A stretch of DNA of 64,000 nucleotides from Phanerodontia chrysosporium. Lineage: Eukaryota; Basidiomycota; Agaricomycetes; Polyporales; Phanerochaetaceae. The DNA lies in contig MJGA01000001.1 in the NCBI GenBank assembly GCA_001910725.1, positions 1,302,001 through 1,366,000 of the forward strand. Reading direction: 5' to 3'. Below are positions 34,463-47,430 of this stretch, piece by piece (the first letter of the stretch is position 1; each line of letters opens with the position of its first letter). Position numbers and translations under genes: made by a program. The notes under the pieces were generated by a model. It had not been told where the DNA came from. It was given only the letters and a program-made list of their open reading frames with translations, and did no database searches.

Positions 34463-37400
34463 ATGGAATCCAAAGAAAATATCTTGGGCAACCGCCCGTC
34501 CAATGTACATTCTTGCGCCTATATCTTCTATCCTTGGTGCTAAAGCAACCACAGCGCGCACTATATATCAAGCCAGAGCCGCAAGAGCCAGCACTGGCAC
34601 CACAATTTTCGCACAACCAGGCGTACATGGGTATGCACGGAGACGTGAAGCCCGTAATTAAGCCGGAGCCTGTGAGTGATGCTGCGCGCGTCGTAGGTTA
34701 GCCATCTCGTATATGCTTGCGATATGCTGACGCTTTATGTTAGTTTGTGGACCGCGGCCTTCCAGTACCGTCATACCTTCAGAATGCACCCGCTCGTGCT
34801 CAAGCACCGGCGCTCGACGCTGGTCCGCTGTATCCTGGTCAGCCGCCCCAAGACGCGTACGCCCCCGAACCTGCGCCGGAGCCACAGACGGTGTTCTACG
34901 GCAAACATTACTCTGCAGAGGAAATCCAGTATGCACCGGAAGACGCCCTCAAGGAAGGTCTCGGGATGGTGAAGGCGCTCAAGGCGAGCGTTGACAAACT
35001 TGAGTTGGGCAGCAAGCTGAGAAAGGATGTGTGGATGCGGGAAATCGAAAGGTATGCAAACGACGAGACACCATGTTGACGCACTGGCTCACAGTACACA
35101 CAGCCTGATGCAGCAAGGGGCGCCAACGACTATGATCGCGGTGTGTGGAGGTAGGCTCAACCTGAGCCTCCGTCGGTCATGTACTGAACACGCATATAGC
35201 CACCGGTGCAGGAAAGTCGTCGATCTTGAATGCAATTCTTGATGGTTGGTACTTCCTGTGATGTTGCAAGAATGCCGCCACTAACAACACTGTAGACAAT
35301 ATTGTTCCTACGAGCGGCATGCGAGGTACGCCACCTTCGTCCGCACATATGCATACTGTAGTAATTTCTCAACGCTCTCGTAGCTTGCACAGCTGTGGTA
35401 ACCGAAATTTCTTACCACCAGAAGAAGACCATCGAAGGCGACGTCTCCTTCCTTTCCGAGGCCGAATGGCGCGCTGAGCTTGCTGTCCTCCTTGACGACC
35501 TCGTTGACGAAGACGGCACCTCAAGCGCAGTACTGACTTGCGTTCTGACGCTGGTGTTGCATGGCAGAAGGTGTGTGCAAGCTTTACCGCGCAATACAGA
35601 TAACTATATGCGCCCCACTTCAATAGGTGCATGCTGTGTATCCTTCAATCTCACAAGAACAGCTCGTGAAGATGACAGTAGACCAGATTATCGCGCGTGA
35701 CCAGAGTAAGATCGGATCACAGTCTAAGTATCATCGTTGATCCGTCTCATCAATATGCTTAGACATCGCGAAGATGCTCGGCAGCACCCAGCACATTGAG
35801 GCCGACAACTCAAAGACTTTTGGCGAAAAGATCGCCAAATACATCGACAGCAAGGACCAGAAGCGCGACAGCAAGAAGAAGGGCGACAAGGCCGCGCAGA
35901 AGAGACGAAGGAGAAGGAGAAGGAGAAGGAGAAGGGCAAGAGCCTCATTGAGCAGATGCGCGAGAAGAACCGCGCGAAGAACGCGCTGCTCGGCATCGGC
36001 ACCTCCGCAAGCACAGCCGCCAGCAAGGACAAGGACAAGAGGAAGGACGACGACCCCGACGGGCCCGCCTACTGGCCGCTCATCCGGCAGGTGCAGGTGA
36101 AGTGCAACGCGCGTGCGCTTTCCACCGGTGCCATCCTCGTCGACTTGCCGGGTGTTGCGGACGCCAATGCTGCGAGGAACAACATTGCGAAGGACTACAT
36201 GAAAAAGTGTGATTGCATTTGGATTCTCGCGCCTATCACCCGTGCGGTCGATGACAAGACGGCAAGGGATCTTATGGGGGACGCGTTCAAGATGCAGCTC
36301 ATGAGTACGTGCTTCTGCCCCTTTCAGAATTTTCCTGACTAATGAACTCTCGCAGTGGGTGTGTGACAGTTATATTCCACCTCAGTATAGTACTAACCAG
36401 GGTTCCATCGTATGCGACGTGTAGACGGAAAGTGAGTACAGTAATCGGTTCTACTTTGCACTTCTCATATCCTGCTCTTTCAGCTACGATGATAACGCCA
36501 TTACTTTCATTGGTGCGTCTATCTATTTCATTTCGCACCTATACACAGCTGACACGAAGGATCAGCGACCAAATGCGATGACATCTCCTGCTCAGAAGTG
36601 ATTCGCGCCCTCAAACTTGATGATGATCCCGAACTGGAGGCTATCGAGGATGAGATCGAGCGCTGCCAGGACGAGATGAAGGAGTGGAAGAGAAAGAAAG
36701 AGGAAGCGGAGATCAACGCTAAAGGTGTGCCTATCGTGAATTAATTATTCGCCAGTGCTCAAGAAACGTACAGAAACGGAACAGACCTTGAAGCAGCTCC
36801 GGCCCATCCTTGCCGAGTACGAGGAACACCTCAAAGCCCTTCAAAGCGGGGAGTCCTTCACGCCCAAGCTCACCGGTAGCGGCAAGTCCAAGAAGGTTCG
36901 CAAGTCTTCGGACGCCTCCGACGAAGATGCAGTCATGAGTGATGCGTCTGATGCATCCTCTCCAAAGCGCGGCAAAAAGCGCAAGGCGGGCGGGGAAGGC
37001 AAGCGTGCAGCCAAGCGCCGCAAGAGCGGGAGATCCGATGATGACGACGATTTCATCGTGGACGACGACGAGGACCTCACATTCTCCGACACGGAGAGTT
37101 CAAAGAGTAGCGATGATGGTGGAGACGAACCGGCGGACTCTGAGTGGGACGAGGTCTCGAACGCTTCCAAGGACGACGAAGACGATGAGCAGGCGGAGGA
37201 AGAGGAAGTCACCGAGGAAAGTCTCCGCGCGAAGATCGATGAGTACAAGGAGGCGATAAAGCAGGGCCGCACGGACCTCAGCGATTTCCGCCGGATACGC
37301 AAGGAGGCGGCGGACGCGATCGCGAGCCTCAAGAAGAGCGAGCAAAAGGCGCAGCGCGAGAAAAACGCGTTCTGTTCGAAGAAGCGGAGCGAATTCTCGC

Positions 37401-39196
37401 GAGATGTACTCAAGCAGGACTTCAGGACTGGTTTGAAAGACCTGGATGGTGAGTACGACATATTGCGTGCGCTAGCGCCCTCACTGACCTCTTCTGCAGA
37501 CGCCGCTGCCGAGCAGCGCGACCCGGATGGCTTCGATCCCACTGTCAACCTCCGAGGTGCGTCTGGCCAGACTTGACGCTCCGCGTTTGTGTTCTGACGC
37601 CGCCGCAGACTATGACGCGATCGACCTGCCGGTCTTCACCTGCTCTGCACGCGACTATGTCCGCATCAAAGGGCAGGTGAAGGGCGATGGCGACCCGACT
37701 TGCTTCACGAAGCCCGAAGACACGGGTATACCTGAGCTGCAGGAGTGGTGCCACCACCTGACTGTCTCCTCGCGCGAACGCGCTGCACGTGCCTTCCTCA
37801 CGCACCTTAAGGCGTTCGCCACGCAAGTGAAGAGCTACGTCCAGGGCATCGGCGACGTCACCGCCGCAGATCGTGAGGCTCTCCGCGAGAAGTGGGAGAG
37901 TAACATAGGCGATGAGGATGATGACGATATGGGAATGGGCTTCTATGGCAGCAGCATGTGGGACGACCCCTACAGTGATGAGGACGACTATTCGATCAAC
38001 GGACTTGCTCGATTGGCGAACCCTGGCATGGGTGGCCTGTATCAGATGAGGAAAAACCCGCCCAAGGTCGACCGCTACGGAAATCTAGTCGGCATAGTGC
38101 CGAGGCTGAGCAAGGTATGCGCGCAATTCATTGTTATGCAATTGCGGAAGCTCATTTGCTCCTTTCAGGACTTCGCTCAAGTCGTCGAGGATGCCGTAAG
38201 GGAACTAAAGGCTCGCTTTCGTGAGGGTCTCGAGGAGAAGTGTCGTCTTGGGGCAATTAATGCCTCCAGCGCTGCAGTGGAGACCTCTGATACCTTCGCG
38301 GCGTCGATGCATTGGGCGACCTACCGTGCCAGTACGTCTCTCCTCGTGGTCTATGCGTGCCGACTTCTTATGGGTGTCTTGCTAGCCCTCCGGCGACACG
38401 GCTCCTGGCGTAGCGACCTCAACGTCGAGCTCAGCAACCCCTTCACGCGTCAGATCGCCTCGACATGGAGCAAGGTTTTCGAAGCTGATCTCTTCGCGAG
38501 CTTCGAACAGGCGACGAATGAGGCGATCGGGAGGGTGTTGAAGGAGGTCGAGGAATCGGCTGCTCCCGGACTCAAAGAACGCGCCCGTGGCCAGGCGGAG
38601 CTCGCACTCGACGAGGCGACGGTCGCTCTCCGCAAGACTATCGACGTCGTTCGCGACACCATCAACACGGAACAGAAGGAGATCAGTCGATGCCTTGCGC
38701 CCCATGTACAGAACCAGCTGATCGATGGGTACGACGCGGCGATGATGGAGCGCGGCCCAGGTAGCGTCGCTCGCCAGAAGGTATGTTAACTTCTTGCTGG
38801 ATGCTACGCCATTTTTGACGTCTTGCGCGTAGGCTCTGTTCCACGATTATGTGGAAGACGTCAAGGACCAGATGTTCGACGGCGCTGCAGATGTTATTCT
38901 CACGCGCCTCGCCAAGGCCGCTGAGTCCGTGGGCCAGGTTTTGAGCGACGCGCTCCAGGAGCTCGCTGAAAAGGTACAGTTGCCATCTGCCGTATCTCCT
39001 GCGCCGACTCACCGGTTATCTTCTAGATCGAGGTCAGCGTTGCCGTCCTCTGGGAAGGTCCCGCGACGACCCAGCACAAGTCAAAGCACGTGCCGAAGTC
39101 ATCGCCTCCGTCTCAGATATCCTTCGCGAAATCGACCTCTGGCAGCAGGCAGCCGAGCTGCGGGCCTCCAGGGCCGAGCCCAATGCATATGCTTGA
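34463..39196 (+). CDS. SLIP-GC (NUGGC)-type dynamin-like GTPase, three frame breaks
   Basis: Large GTPase of the dynamin superfamily related to nuclear GTPase SLIP-GC; the fungal role is not established. A start at 34463 (MESKENILGNRPSN) splices into a tail with two IKPEP repeats. The G domain shows the P-loop CGATGAGKSSILNAIL, switch region VPTSGMRACTAVVTE, the DxxG motif as ILVDLPGVADANAARN, and the G4 motif FIATKCDD. Helical middle parts follow (ERCQDEMKEWKRKKEEAE), then an unusual insert with alternating basic and Asp/Glu/Ser-rich blocks (KRGKKRKAGGEGKRAAKRRK, then a DDDDDFIVDDDEDL stretch), FTCSARDYVRIKGQVKGDG, and the C-terminal stalk with DLNVELSNPFTRQIASTW. It ends EPNAYA with TGA at 39194-39196. 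The frame slips by one missing base at about 35518-35522, 35898-35906 and 39059-39063. Confidence 0.82.
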
Positions 39197-39516
39197 GTTA
39201 TCCGCTTGAGTTAATCGCTTCGTGCAGCGTAATAGTAACGAGTGCGTCTCCCGCGCTCGTTAATGATACTTTACGTTCTTGTGGAGTTGTGGCAACACGA
39301 CTGCCTTCTATTGGTTTCCTTTCTTGTGCTTTTGTCTTTGCTCATAGTCCTCGTTCTTGCTCTTCTTGCTCAGTTGTTAGTTTAAGAGATGCAGGTGTAT
39401 TAACAGAAGCTATATGTTGCTCTAGATGTGCCAGTGTCTAGAAATTCTACCTTACTGTCCCATTACTTGCACATACTGTAACAATTAAATTGGTCGTATG
39501 GAACTATGCTTTTGCG
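39197..39516. other. convergent 3' regions
   Basis: About 320 bp, AT-rich, between the converging GTPase and DHA1 transporter genes. Presumed 3'UTRs; nothing else seen. Confidence 0.5.
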
Positions 39517-41692
39517 TCATATCTGACCATGGTTTCCAAAGCGTGACTGTGTGCGTAGGCGGGCACCGATCCTGTGGAAGATGAACCTAATGTGCAGCTA
39601 GGTGAGACACTGCCACTAGATCGTCTCGCAGCGAAAACTCACGGTAAAGGTGCAGCAATTGTCATCACTCCCGCCAGCAGGGCTGTAGCACCGTCCGTAC
39701 CGAGCGTTACGTACATTTGACCAGCGAAAAGTGGGAAGGCTGCGGCGAACATGGAGCGCGCGAATGCGTTTGCGGCCATTGCGCTCGCTGCCATGGGTCG
39801 ATACGCACTCACGAGGTACGTGAACGTCGATGAGAAGCAAAGTATGAAGCCCATGCCGAAGAACGCGGTCGCGATGACCGGTGCAATCCAGTGCACGTGC
39901 GGGTAGGACGTGAAGGCGAGCCAGTACAGGCTTGCCGGCACCACGACGGCGCCAACCTGCCCTGTGATGAGGCGAGCCTCTGGTGGCGGTTCGATCCCCG
40001 GGTGCTGTTTGTGAGTTCGACTGGCCAAGAGTCAGTGACAGTCGGCGAGGAGGCGTGATACTGACGTACATGATGAGACAAATGTTGAGTGCAGTGCCTG
40101 CAGCCATGCCAATACCAAGGCCAACGAACGCAAGGCCCGTACTCTGAACGTCAAAGCCATGATTGACGACGAAGATGTACGGGTACGCCTGGAACGTGAG
40201 ATAAAGGATGCCAAAGAGTAGTGACGTCCTAAGGCACAAAGACTCGTCATCGCTGACTACGGTGCGTATGCAGGATAGACACAAACCATAGGTCGAGCAA
40301 AAAATTCATCCGGTCGAAGAAGAGCAGCTCTGCGTGACCTTCTTTAGCGAGGAGAGCGCAGTTGTACGGCGATTGACGCACCGAACGGACGATAACAGCT
40401 GACTGCTACGAGACGGGACAGACTTCCAGAACGCTGATCGAGGGGCGCATGATATCGTGAATCGCCAGTGTATTCCTCAGTCTGTACGACGTCGACAGGT
40501 CAGAGCGAGCGGAAAATACGCATAAGAGCCAACGTACCTCTTCGCCTTGTACTTCCGAAGGACCGGCTCGTACGTTTCTGGCACGAGCTGCGAGGTCACA
40601 TGAGTTACAATTCGCACCAACAGGCGACGAATGACCTACTAAGAAAATCACGACCACCTCTACAAAAACCCAAATTATCAACAGTCGGTATGTCCATCTC
40701 CAGTTCGTGTTCTGGTCCAGTGTACGAGTCAATGCAGGATCGCAAGCAATAGTGGAACATCTGCTCACTTGGTTGATGAACCTGAAGAGTTTGTGAGATT
40801 TCATGCAGCGGTATAAATTGTATGAACGTACCCGCTCACTAATGGACCCAGCATGGGGCCAATAAACGGTGACAAGGTATATATTGCGGTTGGTCTTTGA
40901 TCACAGTGGTGATTATAAGTGTGTTCGCACAATACAGAATAACACGACTCACACAGCAACCTGATGTCCTGCCCAGATGTCGCTCATGCTGCCACCTGCC
41001 ACGCTAAGAAACGCCGAGCAGCAGAAGCCTGTGAGAAAGCGGAATACCAAGAAGACAGCTGTTTCGGGTTATTCAGCGCGCTGATCGGTGTCCGAAGAGA
41101 TTTCGCCTCACCGATATCAGGTGCGAAGGCGACGGGCCAACAAAACACCCAAAATAGCGCATATGAGACGCGGTATATTGGGCTGCGGCCGTACACCTCT
41201 GAGAGGGGACCGGCAAATAAGGGGCCAAACGCTATTCAAAAGGGACCGTTACTTCATCTGGATGGTGAGAGTCCTAGGAGACTTCCACGCACCGATACCC
41301 AAGACGTACAAGCTCACACCGAGGATAGTGACCTCCTTGCTGACATGGAACGTTCGTTCTTCACCTGGTTCTGCAAACGCAGCCTGTGTTGTTTTAGCAA
41401 TGTGATTCGCGAGAGAAGCGATGAGAGCGCACTATTGAAGACGCGAAGGTACTACACAGAGCACCAGAACTTATCACGATCATGATGATGATTTTTCTCG
41501 CAAATGTGAGAGCCTTTGGACTCTCTTCAGCGTCCAGATACACGAGAAACGGGTCCTCTTTTGCGTCAAGGGTAGTGACGGGAGATATCTCTTTCTGCGT
41601 TGATTCACGTCTATGGGGGGCGTCTGCTCTGTGTCCGTGGCCTTCTCGACATCTTTGGACGATGAGAGTGTATCTGACGAGGAGTGCGCCAT
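39517..41692 (-). CDS. MFS multidrug/polyamine exporter, DHA1 family (second copy)
   Basis: Paralogue of the transporter at 8496-10515 and close to that at 58091-60230; a proton antiporter of unknown substrate. ATG 41692 opens MAHSSSDTLSSSKDVEKATD. After one frame slip near 41567-41572 comes DPFLVYLDAEESPKALTFAR and TM1. Further exons show FHVSKEVTILGVSLYVLGIG, FGPLFAGPLSEVYGRSPIYR (motif A), FRFLTGFCCSAFLSVAGG, PFIGPMLGPLVSGFINQ, NTNWRWTYRLLIIW, VPETYEPVLRKYKAKR, FVVNHGFDVQSTGLAFVGLG, and the conserved exon SLYWLAFTSYPHVHWIAP with AASAMAANAFARSMFAAAFP. It ends SRFGNHGQI with TGA at 39517-39519. About ten exons. Confidence 0.85.
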
Positions 41693-42702
41693 TTCGACAG
41701 TTTCAAAGAGACGGGGACCGCGAGATCGATAGGAGAGACAGGATAACCACGCCGGTGCCGGTAGCAGGAGCCTATATACGAGCCGTCGGTGGACCACGAC
41801 GGAAAGTAGCAGGCAATGCCGCCATAGCCGGCTATCGAGGTATCCGGACGTGCGTAGCGCATTGTCACCACCAAGGAATTGGGGCGCGGCGCCAGCTGAC
41901 CAGATCAGTCGGCTGGTCTGCACAAAGACAAAGACAGGAACGAGTTGACAGTGCCCTCGGGCATCGGCCTCGGGCACTGAGTAAGGTGCCTCTTGGACCT
42001 CCCAACGGAGCTCCCGTCCAAGGATCGGGATGGCGAAGTGCGGCTGCTGGCGATAGGTCAGTAAATGAAGGTTCGTGCCATGGTCACGGCAAGAGTAAGC
42101 CTCGGATTACTAAAAAGGCCAACAGGATCAGCACTGAGGATTCAAACTACATAGATGCCCGACTTACGAGCGTAATGTGTGTTCAGTCACCTCCGCTATA
42201 ACCTATACGGGCTGCAAACATTGCGCCACGAAGACTTTGCGGCGAGACGACGCGAGTGTTTCAATGGAGCAGACCTTAACCCCGAGCCAGCCCGAGACAA
42301 GCTTCGGGATTGCCTTGTTGGGACAAGCAGCGCATCACATCAATCCGATGCCATCGGGCCGCGATTGGGCGCTCCCAATTCCATTTGAAGTCAACGAACG
42401 AACGGTATCTCGGGTAGCAAGGACGTGAAAAGGAGCAACTAGGAGGTCATACAACGTAGGATATACAACCGAGGGAAAACAGGACGCGGAGGGATGATGA
42501 GATAGTGGGGAAACCGGGAACTGGAAGAGCGGAAGGCATAACTTCATGTACACTGCGGAGTACGTCGAACATTGTACATGGGGTAAGTGAACAACATGAG
42601 AGAGCAGTCGCAAGAAAATAAGATCGGGAACATAACTATGGCGATGCAAATCAGGCTTGGTTGTACGGAAAGGCAAGGATCTACGCACAATGAATGACGT
42701 GT
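41693..42702. other. 1-kb intergenic region
   Basis: Upstream of the DHA1 gene and downstream of the disordered-protein gene, both on the minus strand. One longer plus-strand open frame (41482-42201) mostly overlaps the DHA1 5' end in antisense and shows no domain, so I do not call it. No repeat was recognised. Confidence 0.45.
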
Positions 42703-44721
42703 TTACAGCACAGCAGCAGGTGTTGACGGAGCAGACACGAACACGTCTGTATGTGTGTCCGTAGTCTGCGCATCCGTACCGTTCGACAAGATGCTCTGCC
42801 TGTCGCCTTGGTTCGGAGTAGGAAGCGATTGCTCGTCTGAAGAGCGAGCACTTGGCAGTGGCGGTGGAATATCGTCCAGCGTCAATGTCGAGACCTTGGG
42901 GGTGCTCATCGTTCGCTCACGCTTCGGAGTGCGGATGCCGCTCCCTTCAGGCAGAGATTCGGACAGTGATGATGAGGACAGCGCCACGCCGTTCGCAGGC
43001 GGCGTCTTGACATCCTCCTCCTGGTCAGCAAATGAATGCTGATCGTCGACTTCGTGGATGACTTCGCTCTTGGTCGCAGGGAAGGACTGCTCGTCGGTGT
43101 GCCCGCTGACGCTCGCAGACTTCTCTTGAGACGCTTCTTCCTCTGTGAAGTTGACGCTCCGCGTGCCGGTTCTAAGACTGCCCGTCGTCCACAGACTCCT
43201 GTCCCGTAGGCCACTGGGCGTGCCTGGGGGACCTGTACCGTTTCCAAAGTGCGCACTCCACCCACTTGCCTCGCTCTCCCAGCTTCCCCGCCGGGAGCTC
43301 CTGGGTCTCAGTGCCCGCACACTTGCATCGACGTCTCCGTCCCTCTCCATGAGCCTATCATCGTCCACGTCCCCATCTAGCTCGCCGAGCAGGAAATGAC
43401 TTGCGCTGTCGCCCACACCGAGCGCACCGCTAAAATGCGAAATAGAGTCGTCTGCGACCGAGCGGCGACCCATAAGGGCATTCATGCCGGTGCGCGCGTT
43501 CGGGAATCCAAAAGCGGACGATGCGAGAGTCAACACCGAGGCGTCATCTAGTGGGGGCGATGATGGACGGGGGTTGTTCCGCGGGTGATGATGGGTGTGC
43601 TGTGGCGCGTGTAGTGTGACCGCCTGCAGGTTCGCGCTGGGCCCGCGGCACCATGTGATGATGACGACGGGGGAGAGGAGTTGCCAGGGGGCAGCGCAGA
43701 AAAAGTGATGGATCCGCCGGTGCTAGCCGTCGTCGAGTGCTGGCGCACATGCGAGCCTAATCTGTATGAAGGGATGGTCGGTGTGGGAGGTGCCTGAGCG
43801 ATATGTGCCATGCCGCCTGTCAAGTCCACACTGAGGACTGTGGTCGGCTTTGTGCTCGCTGCCATGCTAGCAAAAGTGCGAGGGTCTGAAAGATATGACG
43901 AGGAAGAATGTGAAGGTGACGGCGACGGTGGTGCGCTTGGGGGCAACGGACGAACGGACGCATCTTCGTCCGCCTCACGGACGCTGAGGCTGTTGGGGGA
44001 CCAGAGCGACTCTGGACCGTAGGAGGAGCGGTAATCTTCCGAAGAATCGACCGTGCGAGTATCGTGTATGCTGCTGAAATCGTCGGAGCCATCGAGGGAT
44101 ATCGTGTTGCGCTTGGAAATGGCGGCAGCAGGGGTAGTGTTGACTCGGGGTGCGGGCTTTGCGTTCTTAGCAGCGACCTGCGACTGCGACTGCGTCTGAG
44201 CGGTGGGCAGTGGGGGTACCGCAGGTATGGAAGACCTGCGGCGTTGCTCCTTCAGAGTGGCAGAGCGCACACCTGGTCCCCTCGCCCGGATTGCATCGCC
44301 GTCTGAGGCTCTCCTCGCGCGGACGGTCCCGGCCAGTTTACGCTGAAACCAGTTGATGATTGGCTTACTGGACTTGCGCGTGAGCTTCTTCATCTGAGAC
44401 TGGGTGGGCATGGGCTCTGGCTTCGGGGGAGGGGGAGGGTTCGCTTTGGCGGGGGCCTCCTTCTTGGACCTTACGGTGGGAGTCGAGATCTTGCGACTGC
44501 GTGACGTGGGTGCGCTGGCGTTTTGCGTAGATGATGCATGATCTGCTTGTGTGTCGCCATCATGTTGCTGTTGTACGAGCAGTGCAGGCATGACGGATGG
44601 TGGTGGTAAAGAAGAAAGGGCTCCGAACCCATGCCCACCTCCTCCAGCGCGGTTCAACCGTGGCGGCCGTACCGAACTTGATCTCAGATCGTCGATCCCG
44701 TTTCATGGGCGTCTGAGACAT
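42703..44721 (-). CDS. Ser/Pro-rich disordered protein, unknown function
   Basis: Not recognised. A probable start at 44721 opens MSQTPMKRDRRSEIKFG. The main reading frame then gives GGGGHGFGALSSLPPPSVMP, a Pro-rich block (KANPPPPPKPEPMPTQSQMK), a basic, possibly helical motif (KLTRKSSKPIINWFQRKLAG), and long Ser/Thr/Pro-rich stretches. The C-terminal half includes VLTLASSAFGFPNARTGMNA, RPRSSRRGSWESEASGW, GTRSVNFTEEEASQE and TLTLDDIPPPLPSAR, ending SAPSTPAAVL. One missing base near 43644-43652 separates the two large frames, and the joint between the first 17 codons and the main frame is unresolved (intron or indel). It looks like a phospho-regulated scaffold; I assign no function. It is divergent from the DUF1640 gene. 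Confidence 0.6.
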
Positions 44722-45080
44722 TGTCGTCAAGGTGTCCACACCGTAAAGCAGTAAGCCCTGTGTCGAGGCAGCGGGGACGAATACATGGCGGAGGGTACAT
44801 GTCAAGCCGTGAGACACTTGACATCCGCGCGAGACGCGGTCAAGCTCGGTTATTGAGTACTTCTGCAATACCAAAAATAACAGCACCGTAGACAACATCC
44901 AAGCTACTATCGATTGTGGTGCAGCCGGAAAGACGTGCATCCCTCTTTCCATGTTCTAAGCACTCAATATACAAAGCGAAGTTCTACTGACAGCTGCTCA
45001 GGGTTGGAAAGTCAAGAGCGTTTGGTGATGATGGTAGGAACGTCCCTGGGGTTCCGACGACGACACCTTCCAAAAGAGTG
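44722..45080. other. divergent promoter, disordered-protein and DUF1640 genes
   Basis: About 360 bp between two start codons pointing away from each other. No coding potential or repeat was recognised. Confidence 0.45.
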
Positions 45081-46583
45081 ATGCCATTCGGGAACAGCCG
45101 ATGTGCACGGTGTCGGCCAGGAGTCAACGGCCTCAAGGTGGTTTACCTACTTGCTGACTTGTGAGTATCGACTTAACCCACACCTCCATTATCATGTCGT
45201 ACAACGTTCCACAGGCTACGCGCAAACGCTTTCCCAGTTGAGCTCCTTGTCCCTGTCAAGTACACCGCCCCTAGACCGTCTCGGAGAAGCCGTCGTCCAG
45301 CGCATCTGGCAAGCTTGTCGCAGACCGCAGTTCGCAATACCGACTTTCTCATGATACCAGCTTTACGCGCTGCTACTCATGCTTACAAGCGGGCTGGTAA
45401 ACCACTCGCTCGTAGCGTGTACTATGTCACCGGCCCAAGTATTGGCGATCCTCCAGCACACCCCGGAGCCTCGGGTTCGGTGTCCATGTCGCCGCATCCC
45501 AAGGACCCGGGACCATCCAGTCAATCCTTTACAAGCCCGCCTTCGCAGCACACGCCGTCGCCGGATACCGCACAAGCCTCAACTTCCAGTCACCATCCGC
45601 CTCCGCCTCCGCCTCCACCTCCTTCTCCATCTCTCGAGAGCCAAGACATGAACAGCAATCCGCCTGTGCCTGTACCTCCCTCACTAGAACACGAAGCTCC
45701 GGAGCACAAGTCGGACCTCCCCTCGCTGCATCACTTTGGTCAGTCTGGTTACGGAAATCCTCCGTTCGACACGTATCGGTTCTTCTCTGAGCTGGAGAAG
45801 ACGTTCCCCACTCCGACAGCGCGGAGCCTTATGCGCGCGACAAGAGCGTTGTTGGTGGACAGAATAGGTCGCGTGAAGCGGGAGGGCCTGACTGTGAAAG
45901 ACTTGGAGAGCGTACGTCTTCCATACACCGTCTAGTTCGGCTCTGACTCTTCGCATAACAGCAAGCATACCTCTTCAAAGCCGCATTATCTGAGCTGCGT
46001 ACAGAGCTTACCATGCTCACAAGGAATGAATCAGCCGCAATGCGTACTGCGAGTGCTGCCCTGCGCAGAGAAGTAGATGCATTAGACGGGCGAATGAAGG
46101 AGGATCTAGGAAATCTCAAGCACGAGTATGCGTTACTGCCTCCTCAATCCTGGACATCTGGCTTATCTAGTGCATAGGATTCAAATGGAGCTCGACAGCA
46201 GGAGAAACGAGGCTAAGAATGACTTGAAGCAGATGGACATTGAGATAGAGGTCAGCTGATACACGCATCCCAAAGAGCTCCTGACTCAGAAATGACATCC
46301 AGAGCGTTCTCAATCGGAATCTCGTAACGCTTGGGGAACTCCGGACGGCTATGGAAGAGGTCAAATGGGATAACATGCGTAAATCTGTTGGTCAGTACAT
46401 CGCTGCGGTCCACATACCCATAATCCCCTTTAACTTTGAGCCATAGCTGCGTTGGGCGGATTTTTACTCGTCATCGTGCTCTCGATGGAATTCCTCTATG
46501 TCACGAACAAGAAGGAAACCAAGAAGCCACGCCCACCGGACCTCATACAGGTTGACGGCGAGAGTCTACAGTACATCACGTAA
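45081..46583 (+). CDS. DUF1640 / MCUR1-like mitochondrial inner-membrane protein
   Basis: Family of MCUR1/CCDC90 and yeast Fmp32, coiled-coil proteins of the mitochondrial inner membrane linked to complex IV assembly or calcium uptake in animals. From ATG 45081, spliced after LLADL, the N-terminal part gives [20 protein letters not shown] and [21 protein letters not shown] Pro/Ser-rich linker with a run of nine Pro follows. The DUF1640 core then reads [40 protein letters not shown], a coiled coil ([37 protein letters not shown]) and a C-terminal TM helix ([20 protein letters not shown]). It ends SLQYIT and TAA at 46581-46583; the GTAAGT at that site could instead be a donor. Five exons in frame; the N-terminus is the least certain part. 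Confidence 0.78.
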
Positions 46584-46817
46584 GTTTGACACTGTCGGGC
46601 CCTTGGACGACGGTTCTCTTGATTATTTGGACTTCGGGCGGGGACCATTGTGCCATCATAATCCATCTTGAGTTACCCTTCACGTTACACACCCATCGCT
46701 ATCCAACTCTTAGCACATATTATGTATTGTTACACATCGCACAGTTCTATAGATACACATCCCATCGCAGTACTTCATCACCCAATGTAGCGAAAGTGTG
46801 AGTCCATTACCCAAACG

Positions 46818-47430
46818 TCACCGCACGTTCACCTTCTCTACCTTCTCCGCCAACGCGTCCACTGCGTCATCCGTCTTTGTGCCATCCGACGCTGCATCTC
46901 TCTCCTTCGTGTTCTTAGGCTCCTTAGCCTTTGCATTCGAGGTCGCGGGAGCCTCCTCCTCATCGTCGTCCTCCCAGCTGTCCTTGATCTTCGTTGCAGT
47001 CTCCTCCGCCTTCTTCTCGTCCCGCTTCTCCTTCCGCTTCGCGTTCTTCTTCGCACTCTTGCTCAACGGCTTGGCAGGCTGCGCCGACGAGGGAGGCACC
47101 CAGCCGAGGATGTGCCCCTTGGGTAGCGAATTCCGGTCCATCTGCTGCTGCCGCGACCCGCGGAAGCGCGAGACGTCCTCCTGGGGCGTGTAACCTGGCC
47201 TGATCTTGATCTCCTTGCGAATACTGCAGCGCAGCCAGGGGGGACGGCGGCAGAGACGGAGCAGAAGGTGGTGTCGCAGCTTAAGTCAGAACAGATGTCG
47301 ATATGCAGCGGTGCACAGTCACATACGAGCCATCTGGTCGACGAGATTCGGGGATGACGCGCTCGAGTGTGCGCGGGTCAACGGCGATGCCAGACACAGT
47401 GGTCTTGGGGATGATGTCCGGCTTCGACAT
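46818..47430 (-). CDS. PYM1: PYM, partner of Y14 and Mago
   Basis: Cytoplasmic exon-junction-complex disassembly factor that binds Mago-Y14 and the ribosome. Two exons. ATG 47430 opens [19 protein letters not shown], then [17 protein letters not shown] 114-nt intron follows, and exon 2 completes the Mago-binding N-terminus: [20 protein letters not shown]. The second conserved block is [13 protein letters not shown]. The rest is a Lys/Glu-rich helical tail ([27 protein letters not shown]) ending VEKVNVR and TGA (46818-46820). Size (about 165 residues) and both signature blocks fit the family. It shares a 220-bp divergent promoter with GPN3. Confidence 0.9.

Noticed and set aside
36841..37548. 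235-codon minus-strand frame inside the GTPase gene
   Set aside because: The Ser-rich translation is the antisense of GAC/GAG/GAT-rich coding sequence; no independent support.
41482..42201. 239-codon plus-strand open frame
   Set aside because: It overlaps the DHA1 transporter's 5' exon in antisense and shows no domain or splice context.
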